In this document: positions 8,914 to 18,028 of the stretch, piece by piece
How the letters are laid out: every line of letters starts with the position of its first letter
Numbering within the stretch: the stretch's first letter is position 1
Assembly: GCA_037953625.1 (NCBI GenBank)
Contig: CM075656.1
Span: 67,537,001-67,601,000, forward strand
Direction of reading: 5' to 3'
DNA from: Crotalaria pallida
Lineage: Eukaryota; Streptophyta; Magnoliopsida; Fabales; Fabaceae
DNA: 64,000 nucleotides
Position numbers and translations under genes: made by a program
Notes under the pieces: generated by a model
The model's database searches: none
What the model saw: the letters and a program-made list of their open reading frames with translations, nothing else
Told to the model about the DNA's origin: nothing

Positions 8914-11900
8914 TCAGGCTCCCACTTCTTTTGCCATCCTCAATCCTGCCAAAACAGCTTCATACTCCGCCTGATTGTTGGATGTTGAAAATCCAAACTT
9001 CAAGGAGTATTCAAGGGTGACTCCCTCGGAGTTCTCCAGAATTATTCCTGCTCCTGCTCCCATCTTATTACTCGATCCATCCACATAGATGTTCCAATCC
9101 GAATTTGAGCTCGTCAATGGCTCAGTGAACTCGGTAAGGAAATCAGCCAAGGCCTGAGACTTCATCGCCTTTCTCGGTTCGAAAGTTATTTCAAACTCAG
9201 AAAGCTCGATAGCCCAAGTTACCATCCTCCCAGCCAAATCAGTTTTTTGCAATATTTGTCGGATCGGTTGAGTCGTTCTGACCGTGATGCGGTGGCTGTG
9301 GAAATATTGGCGCAATCGCCTGGCAGTTATTACTAAGAAGAAGGCTAATTTCTCCACTTTTTGATATCTGATTTCTGGTCCCTGGAGAGATCGACTCACA
9401 AAATAAATCGGAGACTCTTTACCTGATTCCTCACGGACCAAAACCGAACTAACCACAAAATCTCCAACCGACAAATAAAGGAAAAGAGTTTCGCCATGGC
9501 TCGGACTAAACAGAATGGGAGGCGATGCCAAATAATGTTTAAGGTCAGTAAAGGCCTTTTCACATTCTTCATCCCATTCAAACATCTTCTCCTTCTCTTT
9601 CCTCAGCAGCTTGTACCATGGAAGGGCCTTTCTAGCTGACTGAGATAGAAACCTTGAAAGAGCTGCGACCCGACCTGTTAGCTGCTGAACCCCTTTGATG
9701 TTCGAGGGACTTTTCATCTCCAAAATGGCTCTGCACTTGTCCAGATTTGCCTTTATTCCACGCTCTGTAAGCATAAACCCGAGGAATGATCCTGCCGGAA
9801 CTCCGAATGTGCATTTTTCCGGGTTCAGCCTTATATCAAACTGTCTCACCCTTCCTAAGATTTCTTTCAAGTCTTTTGCATGATCTTCCTCTTTTAAACT
9901 TTTCGCAATCATATCGTCTATATAAACTTCCATCCTCGGCCCAATTAGAGGACCAAAAACCTTGTTCATCATGCGCTGGTAAGTTGCCCCAGCGTTTTTC
10001 AATCCGAACGGCATAACATTATAGCAATAAGTAGCGTTTTCTGTGATAAACGAGGTTTTTATCTGGTCCGGGGGATACATTGGGATCTGATTGTATCCCG
10101 AGTAAGCATCCATAAAGGACAACCTTTGATAGCCCGCCGAACTATCCACCAATTTATCGATGCATGGTAGTGGGTACTGATCCTTCGGGCATACCTTGTT
10201 CAGATCTGTGTAGTCCACGCACATCCTCCATTTCCCATTGGACTTCTTGACTAGCACAAGATTGGCCAACCAATCAGTGTATACCACCTCTCTAATAAAT
10301 CCAGCTTCCAAAAGCTCAGCTACCTTCTCATCAGTCGCTTGCGCTTTCTCGGTTCCGACCCTTCTCTTCTTCTGACATACTGGCTTGGCGCCAAGATATA
10401 CACTCAACTTGTGGCAGATGAAGTTAGGATCGGTTCCCGGCATGTCTGCCGAGGTCCATGCAAACAAATCCTTGTTTTCAATTAGAAGTTCAGTAAGCTC
10501 TTTTTCTAGCTTCTCCGACAGGCCAACCCCGATCTTGACATAATGAGATGGATCGGGACCGAGGATTACTTTTTTAAAGTCCCCTTGCGGAGTTGGTCGG
10601 GTTTCATCCTTTTCTCTGACTTCAAGATCGGCCAAGTTGACGCTTCCTTTGTTCAATGGTTCCTTCATAATTTTCTCATCATCTAGTTTCAGCTTTGCCA
10701 AACTGATGTTATAGCATTTTCGGGCCAACTCCTGATCAGACCGTACTGTTACTACCTTGTCATCCGACCCCGGAAACTTCATGGCCAAATGTACTGTCGA
10801 AACGACAGCACCGAAAGATTGGAGTGCTGTTCTTCCGAAAATAGCGTTATAGGCCAAGGGAGCCTGGACCACGAGCCACTTTACCATTTCGGTTCGGGCA
10901 GAAGGTGGTTCACCCATTGTCACTGGGAGGTGGATATGGCCTAATGGAACGATTGAGTGTCCCGTGAAGCCAATCAAGCTTCCTTCGAATGGAGTAAGAT
11001 CCGACCTTTTTAACTTCAATTTCTCGAACAGATCAAGGAACATGATGTCCGCCGAACTCCCTTGATCGACGAGAATTCTTCTTACTTCATAGTTGCCAAT
11101 CCGAGCTGTGACGACCATTGGATAATTATGGTCTTGCAGGATGTCTTCAAAGTCTTCATCACTAAAACTGATTACAACATTCTTCTTTCTCGGTTTCTGA
11201 ATCGGTCGGCTTGCCACCGAAAGAACTTGCCCCACGTACTTCTTGCGGTCACACTTCCTTTCCCCACCACCAGCAAATCCTCCAGCAATAGTACCGATAA
11301 GGAAGTCATTTGATTTCTCGGATTGTTGTATTGGGGCTCCGCTTGCAGGTGGTGAAGGACTTTTATTCCTCTTCTGCTCGGTTTTGGGAGGCGAGGGGCT
11401 CTTCCTTCTAGAACGCTTGCGCAAGGCTTCCCCGATGTAGTGCTGAAGCTTGCCATCCCTTACCATCTCTTCAATTAGATCTTTCAGTTGGATACATTGG
11501 TCGGTGGTATGCCCCCAACCACCATGGTGATCGCAATACTTCGATTTATCCTTTTGGGCCGCCTTTCTTAAGGCTGGTGGCCGAGTGATGTTGCGCATTT
11601 CAGTATGCATGGTCTCACGAAGGATTTGACTCCTCGGGACCTTTAATTGAGTGTATTCCTCGTACCTGCCTTTGGGAGGCAGTTTATCACCTCTTTCTTG
11701 TTCCCTCTTGTCTTTCCTTCCTCTTTCCCGAAAACGATCATTCTGACGAGCCTCGTTTTGGCGAGGCCGTTGCTCCTGTCGTCCTTCGGTACCCCTTGCC
11801 GCAGTGCTTATCCTTCGGAACTCCTCTAGATTGACATATTTCCTGGACCTTTCTCTAAGTTCTACCATGTTATGAGGTGGTTCCCCGATCAAACAATCTT

Positions 11901-12147
11901 TGAAATCTCCGTCCAACAATCCCTGAGTGAGTAGGAGAATGGATACCCCCGACTGTAAACCAGATATGCCACTGGCCTCTTGCTGATACCGAGCCAGGTA
12001 GTCGCGTAAAGACTCGCCAGGTCTTTGTGCGACTCCAGCTAAAGAATGATCCGATTTGGGCTGTGACATGCTCGCTGTATATCGATTGAGGAAAACCCTC
12101 CGAAGCTCGGCCCAGGAACTGATGGTAGGGACTACATTGGTTGTCAT
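8914..12147 (-). CDS. gag-pol: E1 gag-pol: gag C half, protease, RT, RNase H
   Basis: The 1077-codon ORF contains, in order: the retrotransposon gag core (SSWAELRR..., 10-115); an Arg-rich linker; a knuckle-like C-x2-H-x5-H-x4-C (205-218); protease LVDQGSSAD (D361); RT with D680 (SFMDAYSGY) and YIDDM (D744, D745); a degenerate gypsy RNase H (about 885-960); and the start of an archaeal-type RNase H (YVDGSS D1023; AEYEA E1061/E1063). It ends at TGA 8914-8916, where E2 has AGA. Its first Met is internal: the probable ancestral start is the ATG at 12163-12161 in another frame (MANNNDD...). Compared with E2, some 270 codons of gag are missing at this join. Confidence 0.92.
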   Translation of the reverse strand: MTTNVVPTISSWAELRRVFLNRYTASMSQPKSDHSLAGVAQRPGESLRDYLARYQQEASGISGLQSGVSILLLTQGLLDGDFKDCLIGEPPHNMVELRERSRKYVNLEEFRRISTAARGTEGRQEQRPRQNEARQNDRFRERGRKDKREQERGDKLPPKGRYEEYTQLKVPRSQILRETMHTEMRNITRPPALRKAAQKDKSKYCDHHGGWGHTTDQCIQLKDLIEEMVRDGKLQHYIGEALRKRSRRKSPSPPKTEQKRNKSPSPPASGAPIQQSEKSNDFLIGTIAGGFAGGGERKCDRKKYVGQVLSVASRPIQKPRKKNVVISFSDEDFEDILQDHNYPMVVTARIGNYEVRRILVDQGSSADIMFLDLFEKLKLKRSDLTPFEGSLIGFTGHSIVPLGHIHLPVTMGEPPSARTEMVKWLVVQAPLAYNAIFGRTALQSFGAVVSTVHLAMKFPGSDDKVVTVRSDQELARKCYNISLAKLKLDDEKIMKEPLNKGSVNLADLEVREKDETRPTPQGDFKKVILGPDPSHYVKIGVGLSEKLEKELTELLIENKDLFAWTSADMPGTDPNFICHKLSVYLGAKPVCQKKRRVGTEKAQATDEKVAELLEAGFIREVVYTDWLANLVLVKKSNGKWRMCVDYTDLNKVCPKDQYPLPCIDKLVDSSAGYQRLSFMDAYSGYNQIPMYPPDQIKTSFITENATYCYNVMPFGLKNAGATYQRMMNKVFGPLIGPRMEVYIDDMIAKSLKEEDHAKDLKEILGRVRQFDIRLNPEKCTFGVPAGSFLGFMLTERGIKANLDKCRAILEMKSPSNIKGVQQLTGRVAALSRFLSQSARKALPWYKLLRKEKEKMFEWDEECEKAFTDLKHYLASPPILFSPSHGETLFLYLSVGDFVVSSVLVREESGKESPIYFVSRSLQGPEIRYQKVEKLAFFLVITARRLRQYFHSHRITVRTTQPIRQILQKTDLAGRMVTWAIELSEFEITFEPRKAMKSQALADFLTEFTEPLTSSNSDWNIYVDGSSNKMGAGAGIILENSEGVTLEYSLKFGFSTSNNQAEYEAVLAGLRMAKEVGA

Positions 12148-12163
12148 CGTTGTTGTTTGCCAT
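12148..12163 (-). pseudogene. Remnant of E1 gag start codon region
   Basis: On the minus strand ATG at 12163-12161 opens MANNNDD, 37 nt inside the PBS. This is the position equivalent to E2's gag start (36041). Within about ten codons the sequence jumps to the internal gag region SSWAELRR in another frame. So a deletion removed most of the N-terminal half of gag and put the start out of frame. Confidence 0.6.
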
Positions 12164-12200
12164 TTCCTGCAGTGAGCGGTGGGAATACTGGTTATTCAGG

Positions 12201-12218
12201 TCCCCACAGACGGCGCCA
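12201..12218 (-). other. E1 primer binding site
   Basis: One base inside the 5' LTR the minus strand reads TGGCGCCGTCTGTGGGGA. The TGGCGCC core fits a tRNA 3' end (GGCGCCA). E2 has TGGCCCC at the same place. I do not assign the tRNA. Confidence 0.7.
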
Positions 12219-12219
12219 A

Positions 12220-12855
12220 TGTAGTGTCCTTGAACACTATATGTCCTTAACCCTCTGAGCCCTCAAGATTATGGTAATCAGGAGTTCAAGAGAAGATCAA
12301 GTATCTATGTATGACCTTATGGTTTTTCTGCAGTTCCAGTTGGGAAAAGCAGGGTTTCCCCAGTCAACAAGTGTGTGCAGAGTGTCAACTTAGGGATGAG
12401 AGTACGTACCTGAAACCCTAGCTGTTGTGAGCTATTTATAGGGTTTGGAGGAAGTTGATGTGGGCCGTATGGGCCTCGTATCAAGGTGAGCTGAACCGGG
12501 ATTCTGTGAGGAAATATAGGAGATTTATTCCCTTAGAATCCGGATAGGATCAGCTCACGATCCCATGTAGAGGCTGTTGCGAGATTCTAGGAGAAACATG
12601 CGGAGGAGATAAGAAGCCTTGGTGAGACTGAGTCAACCTACCAGCCGACATTATGTCTCGGTTCTAGAATCCCGAGCCGATGGAGTGAAGACCGTTGTTG
12701 AGGCTCGGTCCCATCAAGTCCGAGCCTGGTCTTTTTGTATGCTCGGAATGAACGTGTCCGAGTGTGGGACGTTTGTGTTAAGTAAACCGAGGGAAAGGTC
12801 CTTAGAAAATCCTTTATATAGGACTGTAGTTTTTATACGGTCGGCAGACCCTACA
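12220..12855 (-). repeat. E1 5' LTR (right copy)
   Basis: It is 636 bp long, TGTAGTGTCC to GACCCTACA on the plus strand, and nearly identical to 3015-3650. By eye I count about seven substitutions and no indel, so the insertion is young. Confidence 0.93.
12811..12822 (-). promoter_or_regulatory. Putative TATA box of E1 5' LTR
   Basis: The minus strand reads CCTATATAAAGG, about 35-45 bp inside the 5' edge of the LTR on the minus strand. It would drive gag-pol transcription leftward. E2's LTR lacks this exact box. Confidence 0.4.
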
Positions 12856-12951
12856 GAACCCTTCCTAGAAGGTGGCATGGTGCTTAAGTGGTGCCTTGTG
12901 ATGTATTTATTTTGTTCTGTGGTAATAAGATTTTCCTTTTACCAAAAAAAA

Positions 12952-15158
12952 CATTACAAAAATCTTTTCACACAATCAAATCAACTTATTTATTTAAAAT
13001 CAAAAAGATGAAAGAAAACACACATCATTTCATGAAAACAATTGTCCAACCATTTTAAACATGTATTGACCGAATTATACACATATAATTTTGCAAGAAT
13101 TTGGTGCACAAATAAAAACATAAAATCATGAAATTATTTTCTTTATTTTAGTGCTAAAAACCGTGAGCATCCCAAAAAGAAAATTAACAAATTTCAATTC
13201 ATTTTTCAAAACAAAATCAAACAACAATTAGGATCACAATTTACTTCAAAGATTCACACATATTTCTTTTAAATTTATTTACTTCATGCATGCACTTTTT
13301 AAAGCTCTTATATTCAACTAGTCTCATCATGCATGCACCCTAAATGAGAAACAAACTTAGCTACCTTCTTTTTCCTATGAGGGCCGAAAGTCAACATGCA
13401 CCAAATAAAGTTTTTAGTTCACTTTTTAAACATACAAAAGTCATACAATCACATCAAAACATATAGGATTTCAAGGCAAACTTTTTCAAACATGCATAAA
13501 AATAAACTTAAGATCATAACTTTTCTCAAGCCAAAAATAAAGATTTACTTTTTAACTTCATGTACATAAAATCACTAGATCTAAGCTTAAAACATACATG
13601 CATCCACTTTTCACAAAATAAAAACATGGGTTCCATTTTAAATCAAGCATGGCCGAATGACCTTCTAAAAAAAATAAGACATGCACATAGTTAAACACTT
13701 AATCAAATCATGCTTGAACAAGAAAAATCATTTTAAAACTTGGTTTCTTTACTTTTTCCTTAAAAACCGAATCATGCATGAAAAGAAAGTACAATCTTTT
13801 CACTTGAAAAATAACATGCAATTAAAGATCTAAATATTTTTCATTCATCACACAAGAATAACCACATACACTCACACTTAGATCAACTAGGATCATCACA
13901 AAATATCACGCAAGATTGAAGACTTGAACCTTTTTATTTATCAAAAATAATCATAAGCATATATCAAGATCATCACAAATTTTACATGCAAGACCCAATA
14001 CTTAAATCGTTTTACAAATGAAATTATTCATCAAATAAACATGGAAATACATATAGATCATGGTTTAACAAAAAGATCTAACATGCAAAGCTAAAGAATT
14101 TTACTTTATTATTAACTAAACTTAGATCATGCAATTTCTTATCAAATAATCACATAAACATACATGGATCACGGTTTAGAGCAAGAAAAATAGACATGCA
14201 AGACCAAAGACTTACATCTTTTTACAAATTAAGTTTAGATTATAGATTTATTCAACAAATAATTGCATAAACACATATAGATCATGGTTTCAAGCAAGAA
14301 AATTAAACATGCAAGGAGATTCATTTTAGGTTTCACAAAAATCTTAGTTTTGCTTTAGATCTTTAAAGATTTAGTTTAGAAAAATATTAGATCCATCAAA
14401 AGAAATTTCAACCGAAACAACAAACACAAAGCTTAACATATTACAAATTACTTAGAGTCCTTAAAGTCCATGATTAAATAAGATCGACACATAAGATCAT
14501 CTTTAAAGTCATAAAATTTAACATGCAAGAAGAAAAGAAATAAAGATTTATAAACTAAAAAGGAAAAAACTAAGCTATTACAAAATCTTCTTCTTGATCT
14601 TCGGTTCCTACCATGAAAGGGTTTGGTCTTCTAGTCTCCTAACACTTAGATCTTCAAGGAATAAGGCTTGATCTAGCATGGATTTTCTTCTTCCTCCTTC
14701 TCCTATCCTCACGGCCTCCCTTCCTTTCTTTCTCTCTATTTCTTTTCTCTTTTTCTCTCTAAGAGTTTAAAAGGGCTCTTAGGAGTTGTGTTTGTGTTGG
14801 TGGAAGAAGAAATGAAATGGGTGAAGAGAAGTGAAATGAGAGAATGAACTAAGGTCTCTTGAATATATAGACCAATTCACAATTCCCTCTTTACCCTTAA
14901 GTTGGTTCGGCTACAACACAATTGGGAGGGGCGGTTTTGGCCTTTCAAAATTTTGCATGGGTGCATTTTATCAAATGCAAGGAGACAAGGTGGGATGGGC
15001 TAGAGCTTAGGGGTCATTTTAGGGCTAAAGACTAGTTAGGAAATAGTTAGGGTTTTGCTAATTGGTTTGGTTACTAGTTTAGTTTGGTTACTTAGTTTCT
15101 TATCCTATAAGTTTCTTGAAATCATACTCCTAACATACATACACATTCATACACGTAT
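12952..15158 (-). repeat. AT-rich LTR copy A, first part
   Basis: These 2.2 kb of AT-rich non-coding sequence match 23955-25990 (copy B) along most of their length, with shared words such as CATGTATT(G/A)(A/G)CCGAAT and CCGTGAGCATCC. The copy is completed by 22549-23178 once the LINE at 15176-22532 is removed. On the minus strand the complete unit would start TGTAACACCCCGCATTTTTCCC at 23178. The pyrimidine-rich TTCTTCTTCCTCC and TTTCTCTC stretch near 14680-14760 is also shared. No coding potential is seen. Confidence 0.65.
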
Positions 15159-15175
15159 AACATACACACACACAC
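15159..15175. repeat. LINE target site duplication (left)
   Basis: AACATACACACACACAC precedes the LINE 5' end. The right copy is at 22533-22548, after the A-rich tail. The CA-rich nature makes the exact ends slightly uncertain. Confidence 0.7.
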
Positions 15176-15230
15176 TTTTCTCTCTTCTCTTTCACGGTGA
15201 TTAAGGCTTCCTAATTCCGGCGTGGCCTCC

Positions 15231-15917
15231 ATGGCCAAGAAGAGGGGACGGCCACCTAAGTCACCTTCACCCCAATCTCCTTCTACTTCTACACAGCATG
15301 AAAAACCACAACATCTCTTTGATCTAAATCAACTTGATGAGGAGGACCTTGATATCATTGATGTCTTGTCCCCAAAGCAACTTGATGCGCTGGTCCAGGG
15401 GATTGAGAGGATCCGTGCCAGGGTCACAAATCAAGGAGGACCTGTGAATCAAACAGAAAATAGTGAAGAACAACAACAGAAGATGATTGAACAGCCGTTA
15501 AACACAACAGAATTATCAAAGGAGGAAATGCCTAAACAAAATGTATGGGATAATTTTGACATATCAAAGCTTCGTAATGCTGGAGGAAAATTAAACTTCC
15601 ATCAGCCTGTGATGAAAGATGGAGTTGCTTTGGGAAAGATTGAACCCTCAGAAGTGGAAGCAGAGCTAAAGTACTGGCAAAACTCCCTAGTTTGTTATGT
15701 GTTGGGAGCAAACCCCCCATATCCTGTACTTAGTGGATTTATTAAAAAAGTATGGGGCCAGTATGGGATTGATAAGTTATTGATGAACTCTGATGGTACT
15801 CTGATTGTAAGATTCAATTCTATTGAGGGTAGGAACAGTGTGTTGGAGGTGGGAGTTTATCACTTTGATAAAAAAACCCCTAATTATTGCCCCCTGGACA
15901 GGAAGGCCTGTCATTAA
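15231..15917 (+). CDS. LINE ORF1, N-terminal part (AT-hook, DUF4283)
   Basis: ORF1 encodes the RNA-binding chaperone-like protein of the LINE particle. The ATG at 15231 opens MAKKRGRPPKSP, an AT-hook-like basic motif. An acidic/polar linker follows, then a DUF4283-type domain (LKYWQNSLVCYVLGANPPY, FIKKVWGQYGI, LIVRF). The frame is lost in GATAAAAAAACCCC near 15868: with one A fewer it would read on into 15823-16548. The last ~15 residues before the stop at 15917 are therefore out of frame. Confidence 0.85.
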   Translation: MAKKRGRPPKSPSPQSPSTSTQHEKPQHLFDLNQLDEEDLDIIDVLSPKQLDALVQGIERIRARVTNQGGPVNQTENSEEQQQKMIEQPLNTTELSKEEMPKQNVWDNFDISKLRNAGGKLNFHQPVMKDGVALGKIEPSEVEAELKYWQNSLVCYVLGANPPYPVLSGFIKKVWGQYGIDKLLMNSDGTLIVRFNSIEGRNSVLEVGVYHFDKKTPNYCPLDRKACH

Positions 15918-16548
15918 AAATTTCCTTGATAAGATTCCTATTTGGATTCAGCTTCCAAATTTGAATTTAAAATTTTGGGGGCCTGTGGCACTTGGGAAGA
16001 TTGCTAGTCTGGTGGGCACACCTATCATGGCTGATAAAATCATAGAAGAGAGAAACAGGATCAGCTATGCAAGGGTGCTGATTGAGGTGAACCCTGCAAT
16101 CCTGCCTGACGAGGTGCATTTTGAGGATGATAAAGGTAGTATTATCTCTCAAAAGGTTACGTATGAATGGAAGCCTACTTTGTGCTCAAAATGCTCATTA
16201 TATGGACATGATGCTAAGATGTGTAAGAAAGGGGTTAGACAGGAATGGGTGGTAAAAAATAAACCTTCTCAGCAAGATATAAAGAAGCTTGATCAGGCCC
16301 TCAAACTGAAGGATAACATTTTAAGTGGAACAGTGCCTCAGGAGAATGTGGAGACAGCTTTAGCTGCTGCTTCAGCAGTTATAGATGATCTTACTATTAC
16401 CAAACCCATTGAGGATAAAGGAGATAAAGGAAAACAGAAAGAAGGGGATACTGAAGGTTGGATAACAGTGACTACAAGGAGCAAGACTAATCAAAGGAAT
16501 TTGGAAATGCATAGAGGGGAGTCTTCTACTCTTCCACCACATGGATAA
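15823..16548 (+). CDS. LINE ORF1, C-terminal part (zf-CCHC_4)
   Basis: This is the continuation of ORF1 in another frame; the real sequence resumes at about 15870. It shows IWIQLPNLNLKFW, the end of the DUF4283 region, and YARVLIEV. A zinc knuckle follows (LCSKCSLYGHDAKMC, C-x2-C-x4-H-x4-C), then a Lys-rich, probably disordered tail. Its TAA overlaps the ORF2 start by eight bases. This is the normal arrangement in plant LINEs, where ORF2 is reached by reinitiation. Confidence 0.85.
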   Translation: MRVGTVCWRWEFITLIKKPLIIAPWTGRPVIKNFLDKIPIWIQLPNLNLKFWGPVALGKIASLVGTPIMADKIIEERNRISYARVLIEVNPAILPDEVHFEDDKGSIISQKVTYEWKPTLCSKCSLYGHDAKMCKKGVRQEWVVKNKPSQQDIKKLDQALKLKDNILSGTVPQENVETALAAASAVIDDLTITKPIEDKGDKGKQKEGDTEGWITVTTRSKTNQRNLEMHRGESSTLPPHG

Positions 16549-18028
16549 GATTGGTGTGTGGAATATTCGAGGGTTGAACCACCCTCGAAAACAAAAAAAG
16601 GTTCGGGAGATGATAAATAAATATAGTATAGGGCTTTTTGCTATTCTAGAAAATAAGTTGAGGGTGAATTCCTTTCAGCAGGTTCAGAACAATATTGCAG
16701 GAGGTTGGGGTTCCTTTATTAATTTAGATGTCAACCCTACTGGTAGAGTATGGGTGATATGGAGAATGGAGGTTTTTGAGGTCACTGTGATTGCTAGATC
16801 AGAGCAGTATGTCCAGTGTCATGTTGTTTTCAAGCAAACTCAGAGACAGATGTTTGTAACTTATGTGTATGCAGCAAATGACCAGAATACAAGGAAGGAG
16901 TTGTGGAGAGTTTTAGCAGGTATGCATAGACATATTACCATTCCTTGGCTGATCTTAGGGGATTTTAATATTTGTCTAAGTCAGCAGGAGAAGATTGGAG
17001 GTAGCCCTATAGATATAACTAGTGCAAGAGATTTTCAAGAGTGTGTGGATGAATGTGGGCTTATGGATATGAGACAAACTGGATGCTTTTTCACTTGGTG
17101 CAACAGACAGGTTGGCTTAGATAGAATCATATCCAAGCTTGATAGGGCTTTGGTAAATGGAAGTTGGTGTAGGGATTGGCCTATGGCTTCATCTGAATTC
17201 ACTCTACCAAGATTATCAGATCACTCAGCTGTCATTATTGATTGGGGTTTGAAGATCAGTAAGTTTAAGCACTCTTTCAAATACTTCAACATGTGGGCTA
17301 ATCATCCTAATTTTCCTATCATGATTAATACTGTCTGGAAAACTAGCTTTGATGGTAGTGGAATGTTCATCATATGCAGGAAGCTTCAGTTATTGAAGAG
17401 GTTTTTCTCTTTGTTCAATAAAAAACACTTTGCAAATGTCACAGGCAGAGAAAATGAACTTAGATTGAAACTAGAGGCTATCCAAACAGATTTATTTCTA
17501 AATCCTTTAGATCCTAATTTACATGAGGCTGAGAGGATTATCTCAGAGCAATACAGGGAGGTTCAGAATGATGCTCTTTCTTTCTTGAGGCAGAAGGCCA
17601 AATTGGATTGGTTGAAAGATGATGATTGCAATTCAAGGTTGTTCCATGAGTCTATAAGGAAAAGGAATTATAAAAACAGATTGCATAGGTTGCTTAATGA
17701 GAATGGTGATCTTATAACAGAGCCAGAGGACATCCAGAAGTTGTTTGAGAATTTCTACAAGGACCTTTTTATGGCTAGGAGCATGAATGAAGTGTTTTCT
17801 CAGGAGGTGGTGGACCAAGGCAGCTGTCTGTCAGTTTCTCAACAACTATCCTTAATTCAGCCAGTTTCAAATGAGGAGATCAAGAGAGCTATGTTCTCTA
17901 TTGACAAAAACAAGGCCCCTGGACCAGATGGGTTTGGGGCAGGGTTTTCTCAAGCAGCTTGGGACATTATTGGGATGGACATTTGTAATGCTGTGAAAGA
18001 TTTTTTTTCAAACAGGGTTTATGCTTAG
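16541..18028 (+). CDS. LINE ORF2, N-terminal part: APE endonuclease and RT start
   Basis: The endonuclease nicks target DNA for target-primed reverse transcription. Its APE-type motifs are present: N8 (WNIRGL), E37 (LENKL), D141 and N143 (LGDFN), and S226-D227-H228 (LSDHS). An alpha-rich linker and the first RT motifs (KAPGPDGF) follow. The frame ends at TAG 18026-18028 because of the run GATTTTTTTTCAAAC at 18000-18010. One T fewer would fuse it to 18021-19904. Confidence 0.9.
   Translation: MDKIGVWNIRGLNHPRKQKKVREMINKYSIGLFAILENKLRVNSFQQVQNNIAGGWGSFINLDVNPTGRVWVIWRMEVFEVTVIARSEQYVQCHVVFKQTQRQMFVTYVYAANDQNTRKELWRVLAGMHRHITIPWLILGDFNICLSQQEKIGGSPIDITSARDFQECVDECGLMDMRQTGCFFTWCNRQVGLDRIISKLDRALVNGSWCRDWPMASSEFTLPRLSDHSAVIIDWGLKISKFKHSFKYFNMWANHPNFPIMINTVWKTSFDGSGMFIICRKLQLLKRFFSLFNKKHFANVTGRENELRLKLEAIQTDLFLNPLDPNLHEAERIISEQYREVQNDALSFLRQKAKLDWLKDDDCNSRLFHESIRKRNYKNRLHRLLNENGDLITEPEDIQKLFENFYKDLFMARSMNEVFSQEVVDQGSCLSVSQQLSLIQPVSNEEIKRAMFSIDKNKAPGPDGFGAGFSQAAWDIIGMDICNAVKDFFSNRVYA

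Larger units (their letters stand above)
3015..12855 (-). mobile_element. E1: Ty3/gypsy Tat-lineage LTR retrotransposon, 9.8 kb
   Basis: Two 636-bp LTRs (3015-3650 and 12220-12855) differ at about seven positions by eye (~1%). The coding strand is minus, so the right LTR is the 5' LTR. In element order: LTR, PBS (12201-12218), gag-PR-RT-RH-aRH-INT (12163 down to 7399), a convergent plus-strand gene (4292-6904), PPT, LTR. Two RNase H domains and an extra antisense gene are typical of the plant Tat/Ogre/Retand lineage. The flanks do not show a clean 5-bp duplication (TAACA left, GAACC right). The N-terminal half of gag is deleted, and one TGA interrupts pol, so it is non-autonomous as it stands. 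Confidence 0.93.
1638..12951 (+). mobile_element. 5'-truncated LINE (L1/RTE-like plant LINE), split by E1
   Basis: Two pieces form this LINE: the 3' third of ORF2 with the first part of the 3' UTR (1638-3014), and the rest of the 3' UTR with a TACCAAAAAAAA tail (12856-12951). The 3' UTR holds two copies of GAACCCTTC(C/A)TAGAAGGTGG, one on each side of E1. The nearly complete LINE at 15176-22532 has the same doubled motif. 5' truncation is the usual result of incomplete target-primed reverse transcription. A weak flanking match (TTACA at 1633-1637 and after 12951) could be the target duplication. Confidence 0.75.
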
